From NCBI GenBank assembly GCA_014843695.1, contig CM026400.1, positions 42,019,983 through 42,083,982 on the forward strand: a DNA stretch of 64,000 nucleotides, read 5' to 3'. Made by a program: the position numbers and the translations under genes. A model generated the notes under the pieces. The model was not told where the DNA came from, searched no databases, and saw nothing but the letters and a program-made list of their open reading frames with translations. This DNA is from Archivesica marissinica (taxonomy: Eukaryota; Mollusca; Bivalvia; Venerida; Vesicomyidae). This document shows positions 24,001 through 31,049 of this stretch, piece by piece; the stretch's first letter is position 1; every line of letters starts with the position of its first letter.

Positions 24001-26195
24001 CTATGCTGTTTGCTATTCGGAGAGAGGAGCTAAATCACATGCCTGAATAGCAAACAATATAGATCCTGATCAGACACAATGTTATGTCGTATCTGATCTG
24101 GATCTATGTTGTTTGCATTTCCGTCCAATTTATTCGGCAGGTTATGGGTTACAACAAACAGATGCTCAGCACAGAGCGGAGAGAACAGGGCACTGTGTGA
24201 CTCTTCAAACAGACAGAGCAGGGAACCGTGTGGCTATCAATGGGCATCGAGTGAGGTTATAAACAGACAGGGCAGGGAACTGTGTGGCTATCAACGGGCA
24301 TCGAGTGAGGTTATAAACAGACAGGGCAGGGAACTGTGTGGCTATTAACGGGCACCGTGTGACTCTTTAAACAGACAGGGCAGGGAACTGTGTGGCTATT
24401 AACGGGCACCGGGTGACTCTTTAAACAGACAGGGCAGGGAACCGTGTGGCTATTAATGGGCACCGTGTGACTCTTTAAACAGACAGGGCAGGGAACCATG
24501 TGGCTATTAATGGGCACCGTGTGACTCTTTAAACAGACAGAGCAGGGAACAGTGTGGCTATTAACGGGCACCGTGTGACTCTTTAAACAGACAGGGCAGG
24601 GAACTGTGTGGCTATTAACGGGCACCGTGTGACTCTTTAAACAGACAGAGCAGGGAACAGTGTGGCTATTAACGAGCACAGAGTGAGGTTTTAAACAGAC
24701 AGGGCAGGGAACTGTGTGGCTATTAACGGGCACCGTGTGACTCTTTAAACAGACAGAGCAGGGAACAGTGTGGCTATTAACGAGCACAGAGTGAGGTTTT
24801 AAACAGACAGGGCAGGGAACTGTGTGGCTATTAACGGGCACCAAGTGAGGTTTTAACCATGGTGCATTGCTAGTATACTAGTTAATCATTACCTCTAGGG
24901 CTTCCGGTTGTAAATGTAGTCCAAACATGGTCTGGAAAAGCTGCCGTATAGGAGTAGCACTCATGGGTCGTCCCGGCACTTGATGGAATGGCAGCACCCT
25001 AGGCTGAAACAAGAACATTCCTAGATAATTAATGTGTCGGTTGTATAGTTTTGGGCGTCGGGATAACTATCTACATGTATACTACACTTACCCGATGGTT
25101 CCGCTTGATGTATTTGTTGGTTGAGTCACGTCGGCAAAGGATTAACTACAGTCAAACCTGTGTTAGCGGTCAACTCCATTAAGCAGTCAACCTGTATTAA
25201 GCAGCCAGATTCCATATTCCCAATATGTTGCTTCATTATACATTTGACCTCTAGTAAGCAGTCACCTGTGCTAAGCAGCCCCTTTCTGTGATTCCCTTGG
25301 CTGGCTGCTTAAACACAGGTTTGACTGTAGGTACATGCATAATTCAGTCAATCGATACTTACTCGGTTCCGCTTTCATGGAGTCATCAGGCGAGGTTGGC
25401 CAAGGGTTAACTAGGTACAGCCGTCATGTATAATTCACTCATCCTCTGTTTACCCTGAAACTTTTCATGAAGTTGTCGGGCGAGGTCAGCCAAGGAGGGT
25501 TAACTAGACACAACCAACATGTATAATTCACTCACCCTAAGTTTACCCTGTTCCTCTTCATGAAGTTGTCGGGCAAGGTCACCACGGGTTAACTAGACAC
25601 AGCCAACATGTATAATTCACTCAGCCGATACTCGGTTCCGCATCATGAAGTTGTCGGCGAGGTCGGCCAATGGTTAACTAGACACATCCTACATGTATAA
25701 CTCACTCACCCTCTGTTTACACGGTACCTCTTCATTAAGTTGTCGGGCGAGGTCGGCCAATGGTTAACTAGACACATCCTACATGTATAACTCACTCACC
25801 CTCTGTTTACCCTGTTCCTCTTCATGAAGTTGTCGGGCGAGGTCGGCCAATGGTTAACTAGACACAGCCTACATGTATAACTCACTCACCCTCTGTTTAC
25901 ACGGTACCTCTTCATGAAGTTGTCGGGCGAGGTCTGCCAATGGTTAACTAGACACAGCCTACATGTATAATTCACTCACCCTCTGTTTACCCTGTTCCTC
26001 TTCATGAAGTTGTCGGGCGAGGTCGGCCAATGGTTAACTAGACAAAGCCTACATGTATAATTCACTTACCCTCTGTTTACCCTGTTCCTCTTCATGAAGT
26101 TGTCGGGCGAGGTCAGCATCTAAATCTTCTTGCTCTCTCAGTAGTTGTTCTTGTATCTGTCTGGCAAACTCCTCATCATTGTCTGTGTTCTCATC
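12031..26195 (-). CDS. RING-H2 E3 ubiquitin ligase gene, 3' part, eight exons
   Basis: Joined exons, in gene order: 26195-26070, 25003-24893, 21626-21409, 20716-20439, 17528-17428, 16638-16525, 12993-12769, 12081-12031. All boundaries are AG/GT and all phases agree, giving about 407 residues to a TAA stop. Residues 1-42 are acidic and helical; about 90-245 are low-complexity, rich in Arg, Ser and Pro, and probably disordered. The end is a RING-H2 finger: C359-x2-C362, C377-x-H379-x2-H382-x2-C385, C396-x2-C399, then an eight-residue tail. RING-H2 proteins bind two zinc ions and recruit an E2 to transfer ubiquitin. The segment just before the RING (DYEALWDLAENLGEVRSRG) matches the layout of the RNF38/RNF44 C-terminus, with RLIM/RNF6 as the next candidates. 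The start and upstream exons are not visible. No internal stop or frameshift is seen. The family is well supported; the exact orthologue is not. Confidence 0.87.
12050..12283. repeat. 59-bp array, 4 copies, carrying acceptor and RING Cys codons
   Basis: Four units at exact 59-bp spacing. On the minus strand each contains a pyrimidine tract, TTTCAG and AGGAATGCC followed by codons for CPIC. The leftmost unit is the real terminal exon (Ser before CPIC); the other three have Arg at that place and then run into a TGA four codons after CPICR. Confidence 0.93.
12296..12664. repeat. 22-bp minisatellite, about 17 copies
   Basis: The unit is TATAAACTTCTCCCATGTACAC, with an A/T alternation (CCCATG or CCCTTG). 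It lies in the last intron of the RING gene. No exonic sequence is seen in it. Confidence 0.93.
12769..12993 (-). CDS. RING ligase exon 7 visible: first six RING-H2 ligands
   Basis: A 225-nt exon, phase 0 to 0, 75 codons. The acceptor is AATGCTCCAG and the donor AAA/GTAAGT. It encodes the pre-RING helix (ALWDLAENLGEVRSRGM), EEEINKLPFRTY, then CSIC (ligands 1 and 2), LPCQHEFHKDC (ligands 3 to 6, the H2 arrangement) and IEWLK, where the conserved Trp contacts the E2 in this family. The final Cys pair is in the next exon. This is the strongest single coding segment in the window. Confidence 0.93.
13029..13655. repeat. 64-bp minisatellite, six units, first split by a MITE
   Basis: Units begin with CATATGG at 13031, 13338, 13402, 13466, 13530 and 13594. 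The first interval is 307 bp, i.e. 64 plus 243, accounted for by the 239-bp element and one TTAA. It lies about 36 bp from the acceptor of the exon with the first RING ligands. Confidence 0.93.
13092..13330. mobile_element. TTAA-flanked piggyBac-like MITE with two hairpins
   Basis: 239 bp flanked by TTAA on both sides. The ends CCCATTTCATTCTGGATA and its reverse complement form 18-bp perfect inverted repeats. Inside are two long imperfect hairpins built on GATC-containing arms. TTAA target duplication with CCC…GGG ends fits piggyBac-type non-autonomous elements (Kolobok also uses TTAA). No coding sequence. Confidence 0.85.
14117..16545. repeat. 43-bp minisatellite, about 55 copies, with exon edge and donor
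   Basis: Units of 43 bp, with a 41-bp variant lacking an AT. On the minus strand each unit carries GGTACCAGA, a stretch like the end of the adjacent exon, and GTATGT. Higher-order structure is visible: a 213-bp block repeats three times (starts near 14457, 14670, 14883) and a 385-bp block twice (15481, 15866). The outermost units at both ends resemble the exon more closely than the core does. Confidence 0.95.
16525..16638 (-). CDS. RING ligase exon 6 visible
   Basis: A 114-nt exon, phase 0 to 0, 38 codons. The acceptor is CTTCTTTTTGCAG and the donor GAG/GTATGT. It encodes IYLSLGIFQRDPFLLMLLLM and then MGRDPGFMVPDNVDLGDYE. The first half is hydrophobic but too short and charged to call a membrane segment. 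The second half leads directly into the pre-RING segment of the next exon. Its 3' end with the donor is the seed of the 43-bp array. Confidence 0.83.
16657..17023. repeat. 69-bp minisatellite, five copies
   Basis: Units spaced 68-69 bp around GCAAGTTCAGTCTGG. It lies on the acceptor side of exon 16525-16638, and its last copy reaches about 20 bp from the acceptor without including exonic bases. Confidence 0.9.
17027..17300 (-). mobile_element. V-type SINE with an internal 19-bp repeat
   Basis: Tail, core (TGGGAGGAAACCAGAATACC on the plus strand) and head are present. CCATCTGGCGACCACTGT is repeated about three to four times within the region between core and head (17160-17228). Confidence 0.82.
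17428..17528 (-). CDS. RING ligase exon 5 visible
   Basis: A 101-nt exon. Two bases complete an Ala codon split with the previous exon, then 33 codons follow, ending in phase 0. The acceptor is ATATTTTAG/CAACAATG and the donor ATG/GTACGT. It encodes TMNLPDGEFDPDFMVLDLG and a charged end. The first ATG in the exon is in frame and could serve as a start for a shorter isoform. The acceptor and the first eight exonic bases recur throughout the adjoining 32-bp array. Confidence 0.72.
17521..18510. repeat. 32-bp minisatellite, about 31 copies, with acceptor motif
   Basis: The unit on the plus strand is TCAAAATAGAGAAAAACATC followed by GTTGCTAAATTA, with variants. On the minus strand this is a pyrimidine tract, TTTAG and CAACGATG, matching the acceptor and first bases of exon 17428-17528, which forms the end of the array. 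Confidence 0.95.
18511..19232. repeat. 56-bp minisatellite, 13 copies
   Basis: Units of 54-56 bp around CTTGCTCTTGGACC, alternating GTTTAGC and GTTAAC forms. The minus strand of each contains AGGTATGC, the donor of exon 20439-20716. It is separated from two further units at 20318-20440 by 1.1 kb of single-copy sequence. Confidence 0.95.
19233..20317. other. Single-copy island inside the 56-bp array
   Basis: About 1.1 kb without tandem repeats or recognised SINEs. On the minus strand it holds a TATA-like run (19474-19486), a perfect 16-bp palindrome (19492-19507, core CTTGCAAG) and an ATG at 19281-19283 followed by 18 open codons to a good donor (ACAG/GTAAGC, 19230). An alternative promoter and 5' exon is possible. 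The 18 codons are not phase-compatible with the next exon's main frame, so they would not extend it. Function unproven. Confidence 0.4.
20318..20440. repeat. Two more 56-bp units next to exon 20439-20716
   Basis: Two units of the same family as 18511-19232. The right-hand unit runs straight into the exon end, sharing GGTATGCTAAACAATAA. Confidence 0.9.
20439..20716 (-). CDS. RING ligase exon 4 visible (Ser/Pro/Arg-rich linker)
   Basis: A 278-nt exon. One base completes the split Arg codon, then come 92 codons and one base of the next codon. The acceptor is TTCACTTGTAG and the donor GAAG/GTATGC. It encodes SPERPFRRRGAGVV, a Ser-rich stretch (SSDSSVSPSESQES) and a Pro/Asn/Arg-rich end. The composition resembles the disordered basic region upstream of the RING in RLIM/RNF6-type ligases. 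The exon end and donor are the apparent seed of the 56-bp array to its left. Confidence 0.82.
20772..20843 (-). mobile_element. SINE family C fragment
   Basis: Matches the body of the element at 612-985 (GGGCTATAT, CCGGCGGGCAGTTTA-like) on the minus strand. Both ends are truncated. Confidence 0.65.
20875..21048 (-). mobile_element. pogo/Tigger-like MITE, about 174 bp
   Basis: Ends with TTTGACTGTA; the left inverted repeat is degenerate. Internal AAGCAGCCA motifs match the elements at 25149-25327 and 36262-36439. Confidence 0.75.
21119..21368 (-). mobile_element. SINE family C, near full length
   Basis: On the minus strand it starts with a tRNA-like head (box A GGTCGAGTGGTTA, box B GGGTTCCAGCC) whose long spacing suggests a Leu- or Ser-type tRNA with a long variable arm. 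The family C body follows and ends at CCCGAAC. It lies in an intron of the RING gene. Confidence 0.8.
21409..21626 (-). CDS. RING ligase exon 3 visible (Ala/Arg/Glu-rich)
   Basis: A 218-nt exon starting in phase 0 and ending after two bases of an Arg codon. The donor is ACAAG/GTACCC; the acceptor reads TTTGGAG, a weaker pyrimidine context. It begins with an acidic run (VEDEDGESE), then Pro/Ala-rich sequence, then a basic end containing RSPERARRGG. The next exon starts with a related SPERPFRRRG, so the basic patch is an internal duplication across an intron. It is probably a disordered linker. A SINE ends about 40 bp downstream of its donor. Confidence 0.75.
21783..21985 (+). mobile_element. 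V-type SINE, 5'-truncated
   Basis: Begins at GATCCTCGGACCGGG, just after box B, followed by the core GTACACCGGTTTCCTCCCAC and tail. It lies in an intron of the RING gene. Confidence 0.83.
21986..22327 (-). other. AT-rich 3' region of the LINE
   Basis: About 340 bp of AT-rich sequence following the stop of the reverse transcriptase frame, probably its 3' UTR and tail. No other feature seen. Confidence 0.45.
22328..23453 (-). mobile_element. Non-LTR retrotransposon reverse transcriptase, 5'-truncated
   Basis: About 370 codons open to a stop. RT motifs in order: motif A LDFSKAFDKVNHEKV (about residues 17-31), motif B SGVPQGSVLGPLLF (about 72-85), the catalytic FADDT (about 103-107, F replacing Y), a thumb-side KYLGVDIS, and a C-terminal region typical of Jockey/CR1-like LINEs (RVQRRAARWI, WNHLPPDIV). 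The N-terminal RT fingers and any endonuclease are missing; the frame ends at the MITE border, so it cannot transpose itself. Clade assignment beyond non-LTR is tentative. It lies antisense to nothing known and in the same direction as the host RING gene, within its intron. Confidence 0.9.
23454..23754 (+). mobile_element. hAT-like MITE, 301 bp
   Basis: Ends CAGGGTTCATTCTAG and TTAGAATGATCCCTG. The flanks TTGAAT and TTGACT could be a 6-bp target duplication with one mismatch. Very similar to 27593-27886. Confidence 0.8.
23755..23868 (+). mobile_element. SINE family E fragment
   Basis: Box B GGGTTTGAATCCC and the body CCAATTGGCTTGAGGAAGGT with CGGTGGCTCTAC, similar to 28128-28253 on the other strand. 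Truncated at both ends. Confidence 0.6.
23921..24141. mobile_element. TTAA-type MITE with paired hairpins
   Basis: 221 bp between TTAA and TTAT. Short ends CCTGCC and GGCAGG, then two imperfect hairpins with arms such as GCAAACAGCATAGA and TCTATGCTGTTTGC. Same internal plan as 13092-13330 but different ends. Confidence 0.7.
24150..24858. repeat. 54-bp minisatellite, about 13 copies
   Basis: The unit contains AACAGACAGGGCAGGGAAC and GTGTGGCTATTAACGGGCAC. It ends about 35 bp from the donor of exon 24893-25003 but does not include exonic bases. The 54-bp period gives a false Cys/Val/Pro-rich frame on the minus strand. Confidence 0.93.
24893..25003 (-). CDS. RING ligase exon 2 visible
   Basis: A 111-nt exon, phase 0 to 0, 37 codons. 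The acceptor is CTTGTTTCAG and the donor is GAG/GTAATG. It encodes PRVLPFHQVPGRPMS followed by an amphipathic stretch (RQLFQTMFGLHLQ) that may be a short interaction helix. It reads openly in the frame set by its neighbours, while the frames I checked otherwise meet stops. No domain is recognised. Confidence 0.78.
25149..25327 (-). mobile_element. pogo/Tigger-like MITE, 179 bp
   Basis: TA flanks, ends CAGTCAAACCTGTGTTA and AAACACAGGTTTGACTG. Same family as 6807-7280, 20875-21048 and 36262-36439. Confidence 0.87.
25350..26113. repeat. 90-bp array, about nine copies, seeded by exon 26070-26195
   Basis: TGAAGTTGTCGGGCGAGGTC recurs at about 90-bp steps (near 25732, 25822, 25912, 26002), the last being the true exon end at 26092. 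On the minus strand each unit carries the last 44 exonic nt, the donor GTAAGT or GTGAGT and about 45 bp of intron. Confidence 0.93.
26070..26195 (-). CDS. RING ligase exon 1 of those visible (acidic helical segment)
   Basis: A 126-nt exon, phase 0 to 0, 42 codons. The acceptor is a pyrimidine-rich tract ending in TACAG at 26196 and the donor is AGG/GTAAGT at 26070. The peptide starts DENTDNDEEFARQIQEQLL and continues with repeated Glu, Gln, Leu and Arg (…ADLARQLHEEEQ…), a charged helix resembling ubiquitin-interacting or coiled-coil segments, though that role is only inferred. Its last 44 nt plus the donor are copied about eight times in the adjacent intron (25350-26069). A 27-bp array abuts its acceptor. 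No earlier exon was found to the right. Confidence 0.8.
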
Positions 26196-26198
26196 CTG

Positions 26199-26600
26199 TA
26201 GAAACATTAAAGTGACACTATATCATAGAAACATTAAAGTGACACTATATCATAAAAACATTATAAAGTGACACTATATCATAGAAATATTAAAGCGATA
26301 CTATATCATAGAAACATTAAAGTGACACTATATCATAGACACATTAAAGCGACACTATATCATAAAAACATTAAAGTGACACTATATCATAAAAACATTA
26401 TAAAGCGACACTATATCATAGAAACATTAAAGTGACACTATATCATAAAAACATTAAAGCAACACTATATCATAGAAACATTAAAGTGACACTATATCAT
26501 AGACACATTAAAGCGACACTATATCATAGACACATTAAAGTGACACTATATCATAGACACATTAAAGCAACATTATATCATAGAAATATTAAAGCAACAA
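26199..26600. repeat. 27-bp minisatellite, about 14 copies, abutting an acceptor
   Basis: Unit TAGAAACATTAAAGTGAC plus ACTATATCA. On the minus strand its pyrimidine part runs into the acceptor of exon 26070-26195. Confidence 0.92.
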
Positions 26601-26764
26601 CAATATGGAATACAAATATTATAAAATTTGAAATTTTACATACAATGCTACTACACATTAACTATACTTAAAAGCAATATAATAAGAATATTTAATAATC
26701 AACATTGAACTTCAACGAATATAATTATTAATTTCATTATGTCAGTCTATGCATTAGATATTCA

Positions 26765-27131
26765 CAGGGCTCGACAAATCCACTCGTCCGCTCGTAATTA
26801 CGAGTGACTTTTCGATCTGGACGAGTAGAAATTCCAAGTCGCTTGCCCAGTCGGACGAGTGAAAATTTCAGCTAAATATCCAATATAAATCGAAGGAACA
26901 AAATAAAATAATATCTGTTTTACTTTCTTCCAGGCGTGATAATGGGAAATCACCGAGGATATTTTAATGTGTTTATGCTGCCACATAATTGCATTCATTA
27001 ATAAATTAAAGTGCAATTCTGACGATTTTTAATTTTCCTAAAATACATGGGACGAGTGATCTGGACGAGTGGAACAGTGGCATCACTTGCCCAGTAGGAC
27101 GAGTAAGAAATTAAAAATTTGTCGAGGCCTG
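26765..27131. mobile_element. hAT-like MITE, 367 bp
   Basis: Ends CAGGGCTCGACAAAT and ATTTGTCGAGGCCTG, with ATTCA on both sides (26760-26764, 27132-27136), a 5-bp target duplication. ACGAGT-rich subterminal repeats occur at both ends. Confidence 0.83.
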
Positions 27132-27592
27132 ATTCACCTAAAATAATCCATTTCTCACATGTAATAATTCGCAGATAAAGTTTTTAATGCCGTATATATA
27201 TACTTAGGAATAATTGTTTTCAGTCAGTAAACCGTGTTTGTTTTCCAATATAACAAACTGAAAGTGAAAGTATGTATGACTTTCCTGAATCGGTTTGCCA
27301 TGACAGGAATATAGATTCATTGTAGATTAATTAAACAGATCCGGGCATGCTCAGCGTACACATTCTCTATCAGTGATCAGAACAAACAAGTCAGCTGTTT
27401 CAACAGACAGTCTACACCCGTTATGTCAAATTCCGTCGGACCGAACAAAATACTTTGCGTTAACTGAAGTTTGACTGAACGAAATTCGATATAAAGAGAG
27501 CCAGTTATATGTAACATGATAGTGTCTGAAGCGGGACTTTGATCCGACTTTGAGATAACCGGAGAATTCGACATAACCGACTTTGACATAGC
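27132..27592. other. Dispersed repeat, unclassified
   Basis: Segments TTTCCTGAATCGGTTTGCCA and AGTCAGCTGTTTCAACAG also occur, in the same order, at 6430-6780 around the V-type SINE there. 27400-27592 has GACTTTGA and CGACATAACCG motifs suggesting an old DNA transposon end. No coding seen. Confidence 0.45.
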
Positions 27593-27886
27593 CAGGGTTC
27601 ATTCTAGGTCAGAATTTTTGGGAGAAGTGAGAAAGCGCGTGATCGCTTCCTTAAATGGTGTTCTTTCATATACTTCTGCAAAATAGGGTTAAAATGCACA
27701 GTACAACCATTAAATACAACATTTGAATAGAAGGAGTGCTTTATAATGGGCCAGTGTATCTAGACAAAATTTTGTTTGAAAATCGTAAAAAACAAAAAAA
27801 CATTTTTTTTTAGGGAGAAGTGGGGCCCCCAGAGGGCGAAGTCAGGGTCCCTAGGGCAGCTATTTCGCCCACTAGAATGATCCCTG
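27593..27886 (+). mobile_element. hAT-like MITE, 294 bp, with 6-bp target duplication
   Basis: Ends CAGGGTTCATTCTAG and CTAGAATGATCCCTG, flanked by CATAGC at 27587-27592 and 27887-27892. Confidence 0.85.
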
Positions 27887-28127
27887 CATAGCGGATGTAG
27901 ATTGTACGTTGTTGTGTCACAAATGCACATTAAGCATTGTTTACATATGTTTGCTTAAGAAATAATATTTGTCTTTCAGTTAATTTGTTTATTGGCAAAG
28001 AAAACATGGCTTAGTGTTCTTGTAGGAATTCAACTAGGCAGGCCATAGGCCTAAGTGGTTAATTCCGGCGCTCAGAAAGACAAACCATGTTTTATTCGAC
28101 TATAAAGTAACGCAAATACAAATATTA

Positions 28128-28253
28128 CCTGTGTAGAACCACCGACCATCCACAAGCCAGTTGGATAACATCAGCTTCCTCACATGAAAGAATTTGATAT
28201 CCCAAGTAGGGCAAGTGCTTTTGAGTCAATGACTCTAACCACTTGGCCATTTT
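28128..28253 (-). mobile_element. SINE family E fragment
   Basis: On the minus strand: a head with TGGCCAAGTGGTTAGAGTCA and the body CTCACATG … CCAACTGGCTTGTGGATGGT. Box B is degenerate. Confidence 0.55.
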
Positions 28254-28261
28254 GTTTGCTT

Positions 28262-28298
28262 GTTCGGGTTTTACGTCTGCATCTTTGGGCTATATCGC
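28262..28298 (-). mobile_element. SINE family C fragment running into the gap
   Basis: GTTCGGGTTTTACGTCTGCA and GGGCTATATCGC match the 3' end of family C. The rest is lost in the N run. Confidence 0.6.
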
Positions 28299-29298
28299 NN
28301 NNNNNNNNNNNNNNNNNNNNNNNNNNNNNNNNNNNNNNNNNNNNNNNNNNNNNNNNNNNNNNNNNNNNNNNNNNNNNNNNNNNNNNNNNNNNNNNNNNNN
28401 NNNNNNNNNNNNNNNNNNNNNNNNNNNNNNNNNNNNNNNNNNNNNNNNNNNNNNNNNNNNNNNNNNNNNNNNNNNNNNNNNNNNNNNNNNNNNNNNNNNN
28501 NNNNNNNNNNNNNNNNNNNNNNNNNNNNNNNNNNNNNNNNNNNNNNNNNNNNNNNNNNNNNNNNNNNNNNNNNNNNNNNNNNNNNNNNNNNNNNNNNNNN
28601 NNNNNNNNNNNNNNNNNNNNNNNNNNNNNNNNNNNNNNNNNNNNNNNNNNNNNNNNNNNNNNNNNNNNNNNNNNNNNNNNNNNNNNNNNNNNNNNNNNNN
28701 NNNNNNNNNNNNNNNNNNNNNNNNNNNNNNNNNNNNNNNNNNNNNNNNNNNNNNNNNNNNNNNNNNNNNNNNNNNNNNNNNNNNNNNNNNNNNNNNNNNN
28801 NNNNNNNNNNNNNNNNNNNNNNNNNNNNNNNNNNNNNNNNNNNNNNNNNNNNNNNNNNNNNNNNNNNNNNNNNNNNNNNNNNNNNNNNNNNNNNNNNNNN
28901 NNNNNNNNNNNNNNNNNNNNNNNNNNNNNNNNNNNNNNNNNNNNNNNNNNNNNNNNNNNNNNNNNNNNNNNNNNNNNNNNNNNNNNNNNNNNNNNNNNNN
29001 NNNNNNNNNNNNNNNNNNNNNNNNNNNNNNNNNNNNNNNNNNNNNNNNNNNNNNNNNNNNNNNNNNNNNNNNNNNNNNNNNNNNNNNNNNNNNNNNNNNN
29101 NNNNNNNNNNNNNNNNNNNNNNNNNNNNNNNNNNNNNNNNNNNNNNNNNNNNNNNNNNNNNNNNNNNNNNNNNNNNNNNNNNNNNNNNNNNNNNNNNNNN
29201 NNNNNNNNNNNNNNNNNNNNNNNNNNNNNNNNNNNNNNNNNNNNNNNNNNNNNNNNNNNNNNNNNNNNNNNNNNNNNNNNNNNNNNNNNNNNNNNNNN
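28299..29298. other. Assembly gap, exactly 1000 N
   Basis: A round-number N run, so a scaffolding placeholder of unknown true length. Open frames spanning it are meaningless. Upstream exons of the RING gene could lie here or beyond. Confidence 0.99.
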
Positions 29299-30130
29299 TG
29301 AGCGATGGGTCGTTGTTAGTAATTACACAGGATGTTCTTGTCGACATGTGTTATTTTTGTTAGAATCGACATGTCCGAGATACACAGCTAGGTGAGCGAT
29401 GGGTCGTTGTTAGTAATTACACAGGATGTTCTTGTCGACATGTGTTATTTTTGTTAGAATCGACATGTCCGAGATACACAGCCAGGTGAGCGATGGGTCG
29501 TTGTTAGTAATTACACAGGATGTTCTTGTCGACATGTGTTATTTTTGTTAGAATCGACATGTCCGAGATACACAGCTAGGTGAGCGATGGGTCGTTGTTA
29601 GTAATTACACAGGATGTTCTTGTCGACATGTGTTATTTTGTTAGAATCGACATGTCCGAGATACACAGCCAGGTGAGCGATGGGTCGTTGTTAGTAATTA
29701 CACAGGATGTTCTTGTCGACATGTGTTATTTTGTTAGAATCGACATGTCCGAGATACACAGCGGTGGGTGGTGTTGTTGTTTGGTTTTGTGTGTGTTTTT
29801 GTTAGAATCGACATGTCCGAGATACACAGCCAGGTGAGCGATGGGTCGTTGTTAGTAATTACACAGGATGTTCTTGTCGACATGTGTTATTTTTGTTAGA
29901 ATCGACATGTCCGAGATACACAGCCAGGTGAGCGATGGGTCGTTGTTAGTAATTACACAAGGTGTTCTTGTCGATGTGTGTTATTTTTGTTAGAATCGAC
30001 GTGTCCGAGATACACAGCCAGGTGAGTGATGGGTCGTTGTTAGTAATTACACAAGGTGTTCTTGTCGATGTGTGTTATTTTTGTTAGAATCGACGTGTCC
30101 GAGATACACAGCCAGGTGAGTGATGGGTCG
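29299..30130 (+). repeat. 94-bp array, about nine copies, each like a micro-exon
   Basis: Units start at 29299, 29393, 29487, 29581, 29674, 29835, 29929, 30023 and 30117. Each has a plus-strand acceptor (TTATTTTTGTTAG), a 28-nt segment starting AATCGACATGTCC and ending CACAGCCAG, and a donor GTGAGC. One divergent unit lies at 29761-29834. Confidence 0.92.
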
Positions 30131-30159
30131 GTTTATCGGAATGCTAACTGTATTTGCAG

Positions 30160-30213
30160 TGTTCATGACTTATTGAGATCTGCTCACGCAAAGCAAACAC
30201 TAGGTCAAATAAA
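30160..30213 (+). other. Possible 3' terminal exon with AATAAA
   Basis: After the last unit of the 94-bp array comes a branch-point-like TGCTAAC and TGTATTTGCAG. The sequence that follows reaches a stop within a few codons in the frames I checked and has AATAAA at 30208-30213. It may be the end of a plus-strand transcript whose other exons lie in the array and gap. No protein family recognised. Confidence 0.3.
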
Positions 30214-30458
30214 ATGTATTTTACGGTCCATTAGTAAATCGCTGATGGTACCCATTAAAAGCGGTCCACATACATATTAATTTCAGTACACAGCTTGGTT
30301 GAGTTGCGCTCAAATGTAAGGTGTGTGGATAAGCATGAAACACCAAAAAGGTGTGTGGATAAAACATATGGAATCGACACATGACATTACAGGCTTTTCC
30401 ATTCGTGTCACATTCACATACCACGTATATGAACTCTTAGCTTAACGCTTACAAATTC
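30214..30458. other. No gene seen
   Basis: Contains a short direct repeat (AAGGTGTGTGGATAA twice, near 30317-30362). Confidence 0.4.
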
Positions 30459-30690
30459 GCATCACGCACAGCTCATAGCTTTGTTTGAGTTGTACAACAA
30501 ACAAAAAAACGCATCACGCACATCTCAAGAACTTTGTTTGAGTTGTACAACAAACAAAAAACGCATCACGCACATCTCAAGAACTTTGTTTGAGTTGTAC
30601 AACAAACAAAAAACGCATCACGCACATCTCAAGAACTTTGTTTGAGTTGTACAACAATCAAAAAACGCATCACGCACAGCTCAGAACTTT
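30459..30690. repeat. 52-bp minisatellite, about 4.5 copies
   Basis: GCATCACGCAC recurs at 30459, 30511, 30563, 30615 and 30667. The unit includes TTTGTTTGAGTTGTACAACA. Confidence 0.93.
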
Positions 30691-30986
30691 GCGGTGGTAG
30701 CGCGTTCACTCCACGAGGTCCGGAGTTCGAGCCCCGCTGGAGCCGTTACGATTGTGTCCTTAGGCAAGGCATTTAAATATACCATTGCTTCTTCTCTCTC
30801 CCTCGTGTCGATGGATTCCGCCAGGAATGAGGTCTGAGCGATATTAATATAAGTTGTAAGAATTTGTTTCGCAATCGAACTAAAATAAATTTGTATAAAC
30901 TACGCGTACTTCACCAAACACGAAACATAGTTCGCCGTGTAAGAACTTGTTTCGCAATCGAACTCAAATAAATGTGTATAAACTAA
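30691..30986 (+). mobile_element. SINE family D with a second tail
   Basis: Head GGTGGTAGCGCGTTC and box B GGAGTTCGAGCCC, body, and tail to about 30903. A second tail copy (GTAAGAACTTGTTTCGCAAT…) at 30940-30986 follows a fragment with CATAGTTCGCCGTG, which is also part of the 65-bp array unit. Confidence 0.8.
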
Positions 30987-31049
30987 ACTATCCACTATTT
31001 TAGTATTATTTCGATGCGTATTTTTGTTTTGATTAATAAAAAGGTTGCT

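Noticed and set aside
24311..24844. Cys/Pro/Val-rich frame of 177 codons
   Set aside because: An 18-residue repeat reflecting the 54-bp minisatellite; it lies in an intron of the RING gene.
28184..29395. Open frames of 350-400 codons
   Set aside because: Almost entirely N; they cross an assembly gap.
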